From assembly GCF_026625605.1 (NCBI RefSeq), contig NZ_CP113054.1, forward strand, positions 2,046,001 to 2,110,000: 64,000 bases of DNA. The letters are read 5' to 3'. Position 1 is the first letter of the stretch, and each line of letters begins with the position of its first letter. Under the pieces are notes generated by a model. The model saw nothing but the letters and a program-made list of their open reading frames with translations. It was not told the origin of the DNA and did no database searches. Source of the DNA: Luteolibacter sp. SL250. Its GTDB lineage: Bacteria > Verrucomicrobiota > Verrucomicrobiia > Verrucomicrobiales > Akkermansiaceae. Shown one piece after another: positions 1-8,121 of the stretch. The translations under genes and the position numbers were made by a program.

Positions 1-726
1 GTTGCGGATGGAACCACCCGTCTCACCACCGAAGGTGAAATTCGTGAGATAGGCGCCGGACGAAACACCGGAACCACCGGAGGAACCACCGGGAAGCGCA
101 CCCTGCAGATAGGCGCTGCGCACCGAACCGGCGATCTGGGAGGTGGAGTTGGTCGCGGAGCTGGCCCAACTGTCCATGTTCGCATGGCCCATGACCACCG
201 CGCCGGCCTGGCGCAGCTTCTCGACGCACCAGGCGTCGCCGTTGGAAATGACGTTCCGCCAGGCGGTCACACCGCCGGAGAGCGGCATGTCACGGATCGG
301 GATGGAGCCCTTCACCAGGAACGGGATGCCATGGAGAGGTCCGAGGACGATCCCCTGCTTCCGCAGGCGGTCCGCCTGGGCCGCGTCCTCCAGCACGTCC
401 GGGTTCAGGAAGAGCACGGAGTTCAGCGGGGCCACCGGGGAGATGGTGCTGGACTCGTTGTAGGCCTGCATCCGGCGCAGGTAGAGGTTCACCAGCTCCA
501 CGGAGGTTAGGGAACCTTCCTTCATCGCGGTCTGGATGTCCTCGATGGTCGCGTTCTCAAGCTGGAACATGACCACGTCTTCGACCGGCGCATCCGAGGA
601 CGGGGTGGTGGTGGGTGCCGCTTCACCCGTCGTCCGGCGGGCTTCAACTTGGGGAATGAGGGCAAGGCTGGCGAGACCTGCCATCAGCATGGGGCCGGAG
701 CCCGGGAGTAGTTTCTTGATCTGCAT
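1..726 (-). CDS. Exported amidase (amidase signature family), 3' end missing
   Basis: This frame is open from ATG at 726 to the left window edge, giving the first 242 residues of a protein whose C-terminus lies outside. Residues 1-29 look like a Sec signal peptide ending at VEA, so the enzyme is probably exported. The amidase-signature catalytic elements are visible: Lys139 in GIPFLVKG, the serine-rich GGSSGGSG loop at 213-220, and the nucleophile Ser239 in GGETGGSIR. Most family members carry Asp where this one has Glu235. The family hydrolyses amide bonds with a Ser-cisSer-Lys triad; the substrate cannot be told from sequence. The long non-coding stretch upstream holds an 8-bp inverted repeat that may be an operator. 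The family call is firm. Confidence 0.9.
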   Translation of the reverse strand, partial: MQIKKLLPGSGPMLMAGLASLALIPQVEARRTTGEAAPTTTPSSDAPVEDVVMFQLENATIEDIQTAMKEGSLTSVELVNLYLRRMQAYNESSTISPVAPLNSVLFLNPDVLEDAAQADRLRKQGIVLGPLHGIPFLVKGSIPIRDMPLSGGVTAWRNVISNGDAWCVEKLRQAGAVVMGHANMDSWASSATNSTSQIAGSVRSAYLQGALPGGSSGGSGVSSGAYLTNFTFGGETGGSIRN

Positions 727-1469
727 GGTAGTTGGTTTGTGGAGGCCCGGAGTGGCCTCTCCGTCAGTGACGGAAAGCCCGACCGGTTCGCCCGCAGCCC
801 TTTGCATGCGTCATGCCATTCAACAGGGTTGAATGATGTGACATTGTGAATAGTTGTAACTGACTCTATTTTGATGATTTTTCCAAACCGCCGCAATTTC
901 AATAGTGAAAAAAGACCGGAAAACGTACAAATGAATCGCTTCCAAAGGCATCGGTCTTCATACGCTACGAAGCGTGTGTTTGAATCTGTTGTTGTAACCC
1001 ATTGCCTATCAAATATGAAACATTATTGATTGGGTGCGCAGACAGATTTCGTGCCGAAGTCAAAAATTACGTATTTTTGCGTAGTAGTCGAAAAAAGTCG
1101 CAATTCGCTGATTTTGTGAAAATTGCAACAATGTTTGAAGCCATGAGGGGCCTTCATTTCCCGTTTGGAGACAAATTCAGCCCGATTCATGAATGCCCCG
1201 GATTGCCTGATCGCCTGCAAGAACCGGTCTCAACGTGAATTTGGAGGTAGTTGGGTCAAAAAATGGTGAAAATGAACTCATCCGGGCAGGCTCACCCGTC
1301 GTCTGGAGGGGGCCGGTCACTGTTGATCGGGCGGCAAAAGCTCGCCGAAGCCGATCAGGAGGTGAGGAAAGCCGCAGGAATGCCATCGTCACGCACCGGA
1401 GATGCGGGCGGCTGCAGGACGGCACGGGCCATCCGATGAAGTGACGCGGAGACCTTGGTCCGTAGGGCG
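727..1469. other. 743-nt non-coding region upstream of the amidase gene
   Basis: No convincing gene is seen here. The short open frames lack family features, sensible starts and leader sequences. The part from about 840 to 1170 is clearly more AT-rich than the surrounding genes and probably carries the amidase promoter. It contains an inverted repeat at 817-835 and an AT-rich dyad at 1061-1079 (CAAAAAT, 5-nt centre, ATTTTTG). The rest, 1180-1469, is GC-rich and unremarkable. Confidence 0.6.
817..835. promoter_or_regulatory. Perfect 8-bp inverted repeat upstream of the amidase gene
   Basis: CATTCAAC and GTTGAATG are exact reverse complements separated by AGG. The site lies about 90 nt upstream of the amidase start. 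Symmetry and spacing suit a dimeric DNA-binding regulator, or a short leader hairpin if transcription starts further upstream. No clear -35/-10 pair could be assigned next to it. Confidence 0.4.
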
Positions 1470-2873
1470 TCACACCCCGCGCAGCGCGGTGGTGGCGTCC
1501 GCGAAGGAATGTTCCTTCACGCCGGCCTTCGCCAGCATGGACAGCCAGAGCGAGCAGAGCGGGGTCCCGGAGTCGAACTCCAGGTGGCGGCCGGTCTTGA
1601 TCTGGTTGCCGCCTTTTCCGGCCAGCACCACGGGCACGTTCTTCGGGTCGTGCGCGTTGCCGTCACGGATGGGTGAGCCGAACACGACCATGGAGTTGTC
1701 CAGCAGGTTGCCGTCGCCTTCCTTGATCTGCTTCATGCGGTCCAGCATGTAGGCGTATTGCTCGATGTGCCAGCGGTTGATCCGCTCGTACTGGTCGAGC
1801 TTCGCCGCATCGTTCGAGTGGTGGGAAAGGTCGTGGTGGCCTCCGTTCACACCATCGACGAAGGAGAAGTTCCGGCCGGTCACGTCGTTGCCGAACATGA
1901 AGGTGGAGACCCGGGTGCTGTCCGACCAGAAGCCGAGCACGATGAGATCCAGCATGATGCGGGAATGTTCGCCGTGGTCGAAGCGCGGCAGCGAGTGCAG
2001 TTCCTCCTCGCGGGAGGCCTTGCCCATGGCCTTGGAAATGCGGGCGTCCAGATCGCCCAGGTGCTTCGCCAGTTCCGGGGAGAGGTTCTCACCGGCGCCG
2101 AGCGACTTCGCTTCCTGTTCGATGCGGCGCTCCACCTCGCGGATGGAGTCGAGGTATTGGTCGAGCTTCTGCTTGTCGGACTGGCCCAGCTTGTTCTGCA
2201 GGCGCTTTGCGTCCTCGCGGACGAGATCGAGCACGGACTTCTGGTCCGCTTCCTGTTTCTGGCCGTTGTGGGATTTCGTGCGGAACAGCCGGTCGAAGGC
2301 GACACGCGGGTTGATCTCGCACGGCAGCGGGACCGTCGGTGCCTTCCAGGAAATGTGGGAGGCGTAGAGGCGGGTGTAGTTGACGTTGGTGTCGATGCCG
2401 GAGACGACGGACTCCGTGCCCAGCTCCAGGGAGGGCAGCTTGCAGGTCTGGCCGATCTGCTGCGCGGCGAGTTGGTCCATGGAAACGCCGCCCGCATTGA
2501 TGTCGGAGCCGGTGGTCTTGGTGATGGTGGTACCGGTGAGCCAGCCGCCGGTTTTCACATAGTGGCCGTCGCCGCCGAACGAGTTTTTGTTCTGCAGGCC
2601 GGTCATGACCAGGATGTCATCCCGGTGTGCCTCCAGCGGCGAGAGGATGGGGGAGAGCTTGAACTTGTCGCCGCTGCCTTCCGGAGTCCAGCGGTCCGGA
2701 CGCACGCCGTTGGGCATATAGAGCATGGCCATGCGGATGGGGTGTCCGCCGCAGGTGCCGGCCGCCATCACGGGACGCATGGCCTCCAGTGCGGGGAGGG
2801 CGAGGGTCGCGCCGATGCCTTTGAGGAAGGTGCGGCGTTGCAGGTGCCAGCGGTTGGTCTGGATGTTGGCCAT
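1470..2873 (-). CDS. DUF1552 domain-containing protein, twin-arginine exported
   Basis: The 467-residue protein begins with a twin-arginine type signal (Arg13-Arg14 followed by TFLKGIGATLALPAL), predicting export in a folded state. The remainder matches the DUF1552 family found in Planctomycetes and Verrucomicrobia, including the early PNGVRPDRW segment and a C-terminal GGHHDLSHH region reminiscent of sulfatase/alkaline-phosphatase-like DUF1501 relatives. No reaction is established for the family. It sits 15 nt downstream of the DUF1592 cytochrome gene, the usual partner order, so the two are probably co-transcribed and act together in the periplasm. The ATG start is supported by the signal peptide. 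No Shine-Dalgarno sequence is evident. Family call strong, function unknown. Confidence 0.88.
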   Translation of the reverse strand: MANIQTNRWHLQRRTFLKGIGATLALPALEAMRPVMAAGTCGGHPIRMAMLYMPNGVRPDRWTPEGSGDKFKLSPILSPLEAHRDDILVMTGLQNKNSFGGDGHYVKTGGWLTGTTITKTTGSDINAGGVSMDQLAAQQIGQTCKLPSLELGTESVVSGIDTNVNYTRLYASHISWKAPTVPLPCEINPRVAFDRLFRTKSHNGQKQEADQKSVLDLVREDAKRLQNKLGQSDKQKLDQYLDSIREVERRIEQEAKSLGAGENLSPELAKHLGDLDARISKAMGKASREEELHSLPRFDHGEHSRIMLDLIVLGFWSDSTRVSTFMFGNDVTGRNFSFVDGVNGGHHDLSHHSNDAAKLDQYERINRWHIEQYAYMLDRMKQIKEGDGNLLDNSMVVFGSPIRDGNAHDPKNVPVVLAGKGGNQIKTGRHLEFDSGTPLCSLWLSMLAKAGVKEHSFADATTALRGV

Positions 2874-2888
2874 GATGGGAAGTGAGGT

Positions 2889-4790
2889 TCAGCGTTTCGC
2901 GGAGCGGTTCTGGAAAGGATGGGAAAGCACGATGGCCTGGATCAGCGGACGGATCTTGAGTTCATTTGCCCGCAGGGTTTTGACCAGGTCGGATACGACC
3001 GGTTCGTCGTAATATTCCAATGGCCGTCCCAGGGAGTAGGCGAGCATCTTGCGGGCGATGTTGCGGAGGAAGAGTTCGTCGGATTCCAGCAGGATCTTCT
3101 TCAATTCCGAGGGGGTGGAAAAGCCCAAACCTCCGGGCAGCTCCGCTTTGGAATCGACCGGCTTGCCGTTCGCGTCGGTGGAACGCCAGCGGCCCACCGC
3201 GTCGAAATTCTCCAGCCCGAAGCCCAGCGGGTCGATCTTCGCGTGGCAGCCCGCGCAGTTCGGCTGGTCGCGGTGCTTCTCCAGTTGCTGGCGGAAGGTC
3301 AGGCCCTCCGGGGACTTGTCATCTCCGGGCAGCACACCGGCGTCCGGTGGTGGTGGCGGGGGAGGGGTGCCCAGCAGGCTGTCCAGGATCCACTTGCCGC
3401 GCTTCACCGGGCTGGTGCGCAGCGGCACGGAGGTGGTGACCAGGATGGACGCCTGGCCGATGACGCCGCCGCGGTTGCGGTCCGTCAGCACCACCTTCTG
3501 CAACTGTGTCCCGGACACGCCGGGGATGCCGTAGTGCCTGGCCAGTTCCTCGTTGGCGAAGGTGTAGTTCGCGTCGATGAGGTCGGTCACCGGGCGGTTC
3601 TCCCGGATCAGGTGGTTGAAGAAATCGACCGACTCCCGGTACATCGCCGTCCGCAGGGTGGGCGTGAAGGAGGGGAACCGCTTTGTGTCCGGGTCCGCCA
3701 CCTCCCGCACCTCGTCGAAGCCCAGCCACTGCCCGGCGAAGTGGCGGGCGACCGCCTCCGACCGCGGGTCGTTGAGCAACCGCTCCACCTGCTGGGCCAG
3801 CACCGCGTTGTCGGACAGCTTCCCTTCGGACGCCAGCTTCAGCAACTGGCGGTCCGGGGTGGAGGACCAGAGGAAATACGAAAGGCGGGTCGCCAGCTCG
3901 AAGTTGTCGATCTTCCACTCGGCCTTTCCCGGTTGGTCGGCTTCCGACCGGAACAGGAAAGCGGGGTGCATCAGCAGGGACTGGAGCGGAGCCTTCAGGG
4001 ACTCGTCGAAAGGGCGGCCTTCGGACAGGTTCTTCTCCGCCAGCGCCAGCATGGAGGAGATGTCCTCGTCCGTCGCCATGCGGCGGAACACCAGGCTGGC
4101 GTTGTATTTCAGCACGTTCTTCGCCGCGTCCTGCGGGGTGACTTTCTCGGACGGCTTCGCCACCAGCAGGCGGGCCAGTAGGTCCGGCTTCACGTAGATG
4201 TCGTCGATGATCTTTTTGGATGCGGCCAGATACTTCTCCATCAGCACCGGTGGCACGAAAAGGGCGTCGCCCACATTGTCAAAGCCCTCGCCACCCGCTC
4301 CATCGGCTGGAAATTCCCGGCCGGGGAAAAAGTTCACGCCGAACAGGTCACGGACCGAGTAGTTGTATTCGTTGCGGTTGAGCCGTCGCACGATCGGGCG
4401 TCCCGGATTCCTCGGGAAGTCGCCATGGACCAGCTTTTCCTGGGCGCTGTGGATCTCCTTGATGAGCTTCTTCCGCTCATCGTCGCTGGGGATCTCGTCG
4501 TCATCCACATCGTCTTTCGGCGGCATGGTGCCCGCCTCCACCGCATGGGCGATGTTTTCCAGGAAGCGGTGGTACTGGTAGGCGTCCAGCGTGGTCTTCA
4601 GGTGGTCCACCTGGATGCCGCCCTTCTGCTTGTTCTCGCTGTGGCAGTCGTAGCAGTACTTCTTCAGCAACGGTTGCGCGTTGTTCGTGAAGTCATCCGC
4701 GGAGGAGACGGCCGGCAGCAGGAGGAGGATGGTGAGGAAAGAACGCACGGAAAAGGTGGCTAAACGGCTGTTGGGAGGCGGATCTTTCAC
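2889..4790 (-). CDS. DUF1592/DUF1588/DUF1585 planctomycete-type cytochrome c protein
   Basis: The product is up to 633 residues. A hydrophobic signal segment (about 17-31) is followed by a c-type haem site CYDCH at 46-50, then regions matching DUF1587 (RRLNRNEYNYSVRDLFGV), DUF1592 (FELATRLSYFLWSS), DUF1588 (PVKRGKWILDSLLG and CAGCHAKIDPLGFGLENFDAVGRWR-type text) and DUF1585 near the C-terminus. The second CAGCH may bind another haem. A run of seven prolines lies inside the DUF1588 part. These proteins are periplasmic and presumed redox-active, but no substrate is known. The 4790 start is GTG; an internal GTG at 4748 would leave a more classical signal peptide and may be the true start. It leads a two-gene operon with the DUF1552 gene. 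Confidence 0.88.
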   Translation of the reverse strand: MKDPPPNSRLATFSVRSFLTILLLLPAVSSADDFTNNAQPLLKKYCYDCHSENKQKGGIQVDHLKTTLDAYQYHRFLENIAHAVEAGTMPPKDDVDDDEIPSDDERKKLIKEIHSAQEKLVHGDFPRNPGRPIVRRLNRNEYNYSVRDLFGVNFFPGREFPADGAGGEGFDNVGDALFVPPVLMEKYLAASKKIIDDIYVKPDLLARLLVAKPSEKVTPQDAAKNVLKYNASLVFRRMATDEDISSMLALAEKNLSEGRPFDESLKAPLQSLLMHPAFLFRSEADQPGKAEWKIDNFELATRLSYFLWSSTPDRQLLKLASEGKLSDNAVLAQQVERLLNDPRSEAVARHFAGQWLGFDEVREVADPDTKRFPSFTPTLRTAMYRESVDFFNHLIRENRPVTDLIDANYTFANEELARHYGIPGVSGTQLQKVVLTDRNRGGVIGQASILVTTSVPLRTSPVKRGKWILDSLLGTPPPPPPPDAGVLPGDDKSPEGLTFRQQLEKHRDQPNCAGCHAKIDPLGFGLENFDAVGRWRSTDANGKPVDSKAELPGGLGFSTPSELKKILLESDELFLRNIARKMLAYSLGRPLEYYDEPVVSDLVKTLRANELKIRPLIQAIVLSHPFQNRSAKR

Positions 4791-4862
4791 AAACGAAAGG
4801 GCACACCCGGCTTCCGGCGAAGGAGAAATTTTCAGCGGAGAAAAGGGATGCCGCCTCCACCC

Positions 4863-5450
4863 TCACTCCATCATTTTCAGGATAGCCGCGGCGTCTTTCA
4901 GTCCGGGCAGCGCGGATGCGTGGGAAAGCACCGCGGTTTCCCGCTCCCTGTCCACCGGTGCCTTGTTCTCCGCCTTCGCCAACGCCTTCGCCAGATCCTC
5001 CCCGGATTCGGCGGACGCCGTCTTGGTCAGGTTGCGGATGACCTTTCCGTCGTGGAGGTAGATCCGGTGTTCCGTCACCTCGTCGATGGTGCCGGGCTGG
5101 CCGTTTGACGCCGGCTTGCCGCCGAACTTCCAGGAACTGTCCGTCACGTGGATGAAGAACAGCTTCCCGTCCCGGTAGTAGAAACGCTCGTCGGACCCGC
5201 CATGGTCGCCGCTCGTGTAGCTGAGGACCGCCTTCACCATCTGGCCGTCCTTCCGGAACCGCGTGAGCGTGCCGGAAAGTGGGTCGCCCTCCGCTTCGAA
5301 TTTGATCTCCTCGCCCTTCGTGCCCACCGCTTCGATCGCCGCATATTGTGCGCGGATCGTCTTGATATGGTCTTCCGTTTCATCCGCCGATGCCGGGGTG
5401 GCGATGAGGCAGGATGCGGCCACGACGATGAATGCGGGGCGGAAGTGCAT
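4863..5450 (-). CDS. Secreted hypothetical protein
   Basis: The likely product is 195 residues from the ATG at 5450, chosen because it gives a signal peptide (MHFRPAFIVVAASCLIATPASA) and discards a short unlikely extension. The mature part is soluble and mixed alpha/beta, with a central stretch (RFYYRDGKLFFIHVTDSSW) that looks like repeated beta-hairpins, and an alanine/glutamate-rich helical C-terminus. I recognise no characterised family. It lies upstream of the DUF1592 gene on the same strand, separated by about 70 nt, so co-transcription is possible but not shown. The call as a real gene rests on the signal peptide, codon bias and absence of a better overlapping frame. Confidence 0.7.
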   Translation of the reverse strand: MHFRPAFIVVAASCLIATPASADETEDHIKTIRAQYAAIEAVGTKGEEIKFEAEGDPLSGTLTRFRKDGQMVKAVLSYTSGDHGGSDERFYYRDGKLFFIHVTDSSWKFGGKPASNGQPGTIDEVTEHRIYLHDGKVIRNLTKTASAESGEDLAKALAKAENKAPVDRERETAVLSHASALPGLKDAAAILKMME

Positions 5451-5677
5451 CCGCCAACAAAGCATGTTCAGGCCAGTGCGGCAAGATCCCACGATTTTCG
5501 GACTGTGGCTGCGCCGTCCCGGCGCAGGCCGTGCCTGCTGCGTCCCGCAGCAGGAATTTCACAAGGGACACGGCGGCGGGAAGCCGCCACAGTTTGCGGG
5601 CGGATTAGACTGTCTGGCCCGCCATGCCGCTGCTATGGGTTCCCATTGCAGCCGGTGGACAGGAGTGTCCACCCTCC
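5451..5677. repeat. Hairpin-dense intergenic segment
   Basis: Four separate inverted repeats are packed into this gap: CTGCGCC with GGCGCAG near 5509-5526, CCTGCTGCG/CGCAGCAGG near 5534-5554 (perfect 9 bp), GGCGGC/GCCGCC near 5572-5588, and GTGGACA/TGTCCAC near 5654-5671 (perfect 7 bp). Such clusters resemble dispersed palindromic elements and may also end transcription from the phosphohydrolase gene, although none has a T-tract. Confidence 0.45.
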
Positions 5678-6979
5678 TCACCCCACCAGATCCCCGATGG
5701 AGCCGAAGTCCGGCATGAACAGCCGCTTGTAGGTGCGCACGGCATAGCCGTCCGTCATGCCGGCGAGGAAGTCGCACACCAGCCGGGCGCGCGTTGCTTC
5801 GTCGGCCGCGCTCCGGATTTCCTCCGCCGTGTCCGCAGGCAGGAGCTGGAAAAACTGGCCGTCGATGGGTTGTCCGGCGATGTAGCGTTCCGCCAGCACG
5901 TCCCATAGCTGTCGCAGCACGCGGCTGCCCTTGTGCTCCAGTTGCTTGAGCTGCGGGGATAGGAACACCACCTCGAAGGCCAGCTTCTTGAAGACCTTCG
6001 ACTCCGCCCGCATCTCCGGGTCGATCTCCAGGCGGTATTTGTAGCGGTTCGTCGTGCCGCTCATGAAGTTGTTGTCCTCCACCAGGTGGGTGGAGCGGAT
6101 GTATTTCCCGATGCGGCTGCCGACAAACGGATCGACCTTCCGCGCGCGGATGGCCTTTGTCAGTTCACCCAGCGGCGTGCCGGGATCCGTGGGGTGCCCG
6201 TTCTGTTCCGCCCATGCCTCGATCTTGGCGATGCTGAGGAATCCGGCGCGGACACTGTCGGACAGGTCGTTGAGGGAGTAGGCGGTGTCATCCGCCCAGT
6301 CCATGATCTGGCACTCGATGGACTTGAAGGCATCCCGCGCCTTGCCCGGGGTGTATTCCGCCGGGAAGTCATTCCCGCCCATGGCCCAGTCCAGGAAGAC
6401 ATGCTGATGGTCGTAGATGAAGTGGTGCTCCGGAGGGGTGCCGTCGTCTTTCTTCAGCTCGCTCCACAGGGACTTGTATTTCAGCACGCCGTCCAGAAAG
6501 GCGCGGGTGGGATCCATGCCGGTCCGCTTCGCGGAAAAGATGCGCTCCGTCAGCAGGCGCAGCGTCTGCGCGTTGCCCTCGAAGCCGCCGTGGTCGCGCA
6601 TGAAGAAATTCAGCGAGCGTTCCCCGGCATGGCCGAACGGCGGGTGGCCCAGGTCGTGGGAAAGGCAGATGGCCTCCACCAGGTCCGGGTCGATGAAGAA
6701 GTCCGCGGAGAGCGGTCCCTCTTTTCCTGCCAGCAGCCAGTGGCAGATCGCCTTGCCGATCTGCGCGACCTCCAGCGAGTGGGTGAGCCGTGTGCGGTAG
6801 AAGTCATACTCCCCGCTCCAGAAGACCTGCGTCTTGTTCTGCAGGCGGCGGAAGGTGGGCGTGTGCAGCACCCGGTCCCGGTCGATCTGGAAGGGCGTGC
6901 GGTAGTCCGCGGGGTCGCCCGCCTTGAACTGCCGCTCCGTGTCAAAAGCTCCGTAAAACCGGTTCAACATCCACGCCAT
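5678..6979 (-). CDS. dgt: dGTPase-family deoxynucleoside triphosphate triphosphohydrolase
   Basis: The 433-residue protein shows the dGTPase-like HD pattern: RLTHSLEVAQIG with metal ligand His67, SHDLGHPPFGHAGE with His108-Asp109, the FEGNAQTLRLL segment at 133-143 that marks the family, and a later Asp in DWADDTAYSLNDL. Such enzymes release tripolyphosphate from dNTPs in the cytoplasm and affect dNTP pools and fidelity. Length and motif order fit the non-E. coli dGTPase-like subfamily, so the exact dNTP preference is uncertain. The start could be 6979 or the in-frame ATG at 6970. It is not obviously in an operon with neighbours. Confidence 0.92.
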   Translation of the reverse strand: MAWMLNRFYGAFDTERQFKAGDPADYRTPFQIDRDRVLHTPTFRRLQNKTQVFWSGEYDFYRTRLTHSLEVAQIGKAICHWLLAGKEGPLSADFFIDPDLVEAICLSHDLGHPPFGHAGERSLNFFMRDHGGFEGNAQTLRLLTERIFSAKRTGMDPTRAFLDGVLKYKSLWSELKKDDGTPPEHHFIYDHQHVFLDWAMGGNDFPAEYTPGKARDAFKSIECQIMDWADDTAYSLNDLSDSVRAGFLSIAKIEAWAEQNGHPTDPGTPLGELTKAIRARKVDPFVGSRIGKYIRSTHLVEDNNFMSGTTNRYKYRLEIDPEMRAESKVFKKLAFEVVFLSPQLKQLEHKGSRVLRQLWDVLAERYIAGQPIDGQFFQLLPADTAEEIRSAADEATRARLVCDFLAGMTDGYAVRTYKRLFMPDFGSIGDLVG

Positions 6980-7027
6980 GGGACCGGGCGGAGCGGGGGA
7001 AGTCGAGGCGGAAAAAAGTCCGCGCCC

Positions 7028-7921
7028 TTATCTCCTGCGCCGGGCGAGGAATCCGCCGGCACCCAGCAGGGCCAGCGCGAGGCCGGATGGCTCCGGCACG
7101 CCGGTCACGTCGTAAAATGCCTGTGCGGCATCCCCAGCCCCGTCACTGAAACGGATGTTGTCCAGCGTGCCACCGGTCAGTCCGGGATCGGCATTCTGAT
7201 AGCTGATCGCGCCGAGCCGGGTGATGGTGTCAGCCATGTTGATGGTAGTGCTGGAGTAGGCCGGGGTGTAGGCGCTGATATCGCTGTTGGCGATCAGGTC
7301 CGGATCCACCCACAGGCTGACGGCGTCCGCCGCTCCCCCGGCGTTGATCGTCAGCCGCCCGACGATGAGGGAGATCTTGTCCGACGCGACCCCGGGAGTG
7401 GAGGAAATGACCTGGGAACCCGCCGTGCCAGCCCCGAAGGAATAGACCAGCGTGCCGCCGGTCATCTGGATGTAGTAGTCGCCGCGATCATTGAACGGGG
7501 TGCCTGTATTTGCGGGGTTCAGTGAAATGCCCGCGCTTTCGGTGTCCGTTTCGTCCGCGGAGGTCATGGTGCGGGTCAGGAACGAAAACCAGATTTCTCC
7601 GGTCGGGGAGTTGGCCACCGTCCGGAAGTTCTGGCGGACGCCTCCGTTGTTGCCATTCCGGAGGGCCTGGGCGGTGCCGGTCTGCGGCACGTTGTAGAGG
7701 GTGGAGGTGAGGTCCCCGGCGATGATGTTGCTGGAGGCGGATCCGCTCCAGTTTCCGGAGAAGCCGGTGCCACCGGCCTTGTTCACCGGAGTGCCCGCGG
7801 AGATGTCATTGAAATCCGCGATGAGCAGGACCGCGTGCGCCGGGCCTGCCGCGAGAAAGGAGAGGGCGGCCAGGGGTGGCAGAAGGGCACGGCGGGAGGA
7901 CAGGGTCGGGAAATGCTTCAT
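7028..7921 (-). CDS. PEP-CTERM sorting domain protein
   Basis: This 297-residue protein has an N-terminal signal peptide (about 1-30, ending GPAHA) and a C-terminal PEP-CTERM tail: VPEPSG, a hydrophobic stretch rich in Leu and Gly, then RRRR. PEP-CTERM proteins are processed by an exosortase and usually delivered to the envelope or extracellular matrix. The body is glycine-, serine- and threonine-rich and looks like a beta-sandwich (concanavalin-like) domain, but no enzymatic motif is seen. It has its own intergenic spacing and is probably monocistronic. It indicates that exosortase genes exist elsewhere in the genome. Confidence 0.88.
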   Translation of the reverse strand: MKHFPTLSSRRALLPPLAALSFLAAGPAHAVLLIADFNDISAGTPVNKAGGTGFSGNWSGSASSNIIAGDLTSTLYNVPQTGTAQALRNGNNGGVRQNFRTVANSPTGEIWFSFLTRTMTSADETDTESAGISLNPANTGTPFNDRGDYYIQMTGGTLVYSFGAGTAGSQVISSTPGVASDKISLIVGRLTINAGGAADAVSLWVDPDLIANSDISAYTPAYSSTTINMADTITRLGAISYQNADPGLTGGTLDNIRFSDGAGDAAQAFYDVTGVPEPSGLALALLGAGGFLARRRR

Positions 7922-8121
7922 GGGAGGGGTTTTTCAAAGGAAGGACGACAGTAGGAAATCCGGGCCGGCCGCTCAAGGTGAAAGTCGGAGGGCTCCGCTG
8001 AACCGGACTGGAAAAAATTTGAAATGAGATGAAATTTCCCCGGACGTTGTCCGTAAGTCCAGTTTCAAAGGGCACCGTCGCCCAACCCTTTCTCCCGGCA
8101 GTCTCTCGCTTTTCCACCTCC

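Noticed and set aside
1002-1238. 78-codon frame in the AT-rich region near the amidase gene
   Set aside because: No recognisable features, no ribosome site and an overlapping frame on the other strand of equal quality.
1758-2885. Long plus-strand open frame opposite the DUF1552 gene
   Set aside because: It mirrors the high-GC codons of the real gene, is rich in Arg/Gly/Val without a fold pattern, and the minus-strand gene has a clear signal peptide and family motifs.
2919-4181. 420-codon plus-strand frame opposite the DUF1592 gene
   Set aside because: Shadow frame; the opposite strand carries haem motifs and DUF domains.
6086-7525. 479-codon plus-strand frame opposite the dgt and PEP-CTERM genes
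   Set aside because: It spans two real genes on the other strand and shows no family features.
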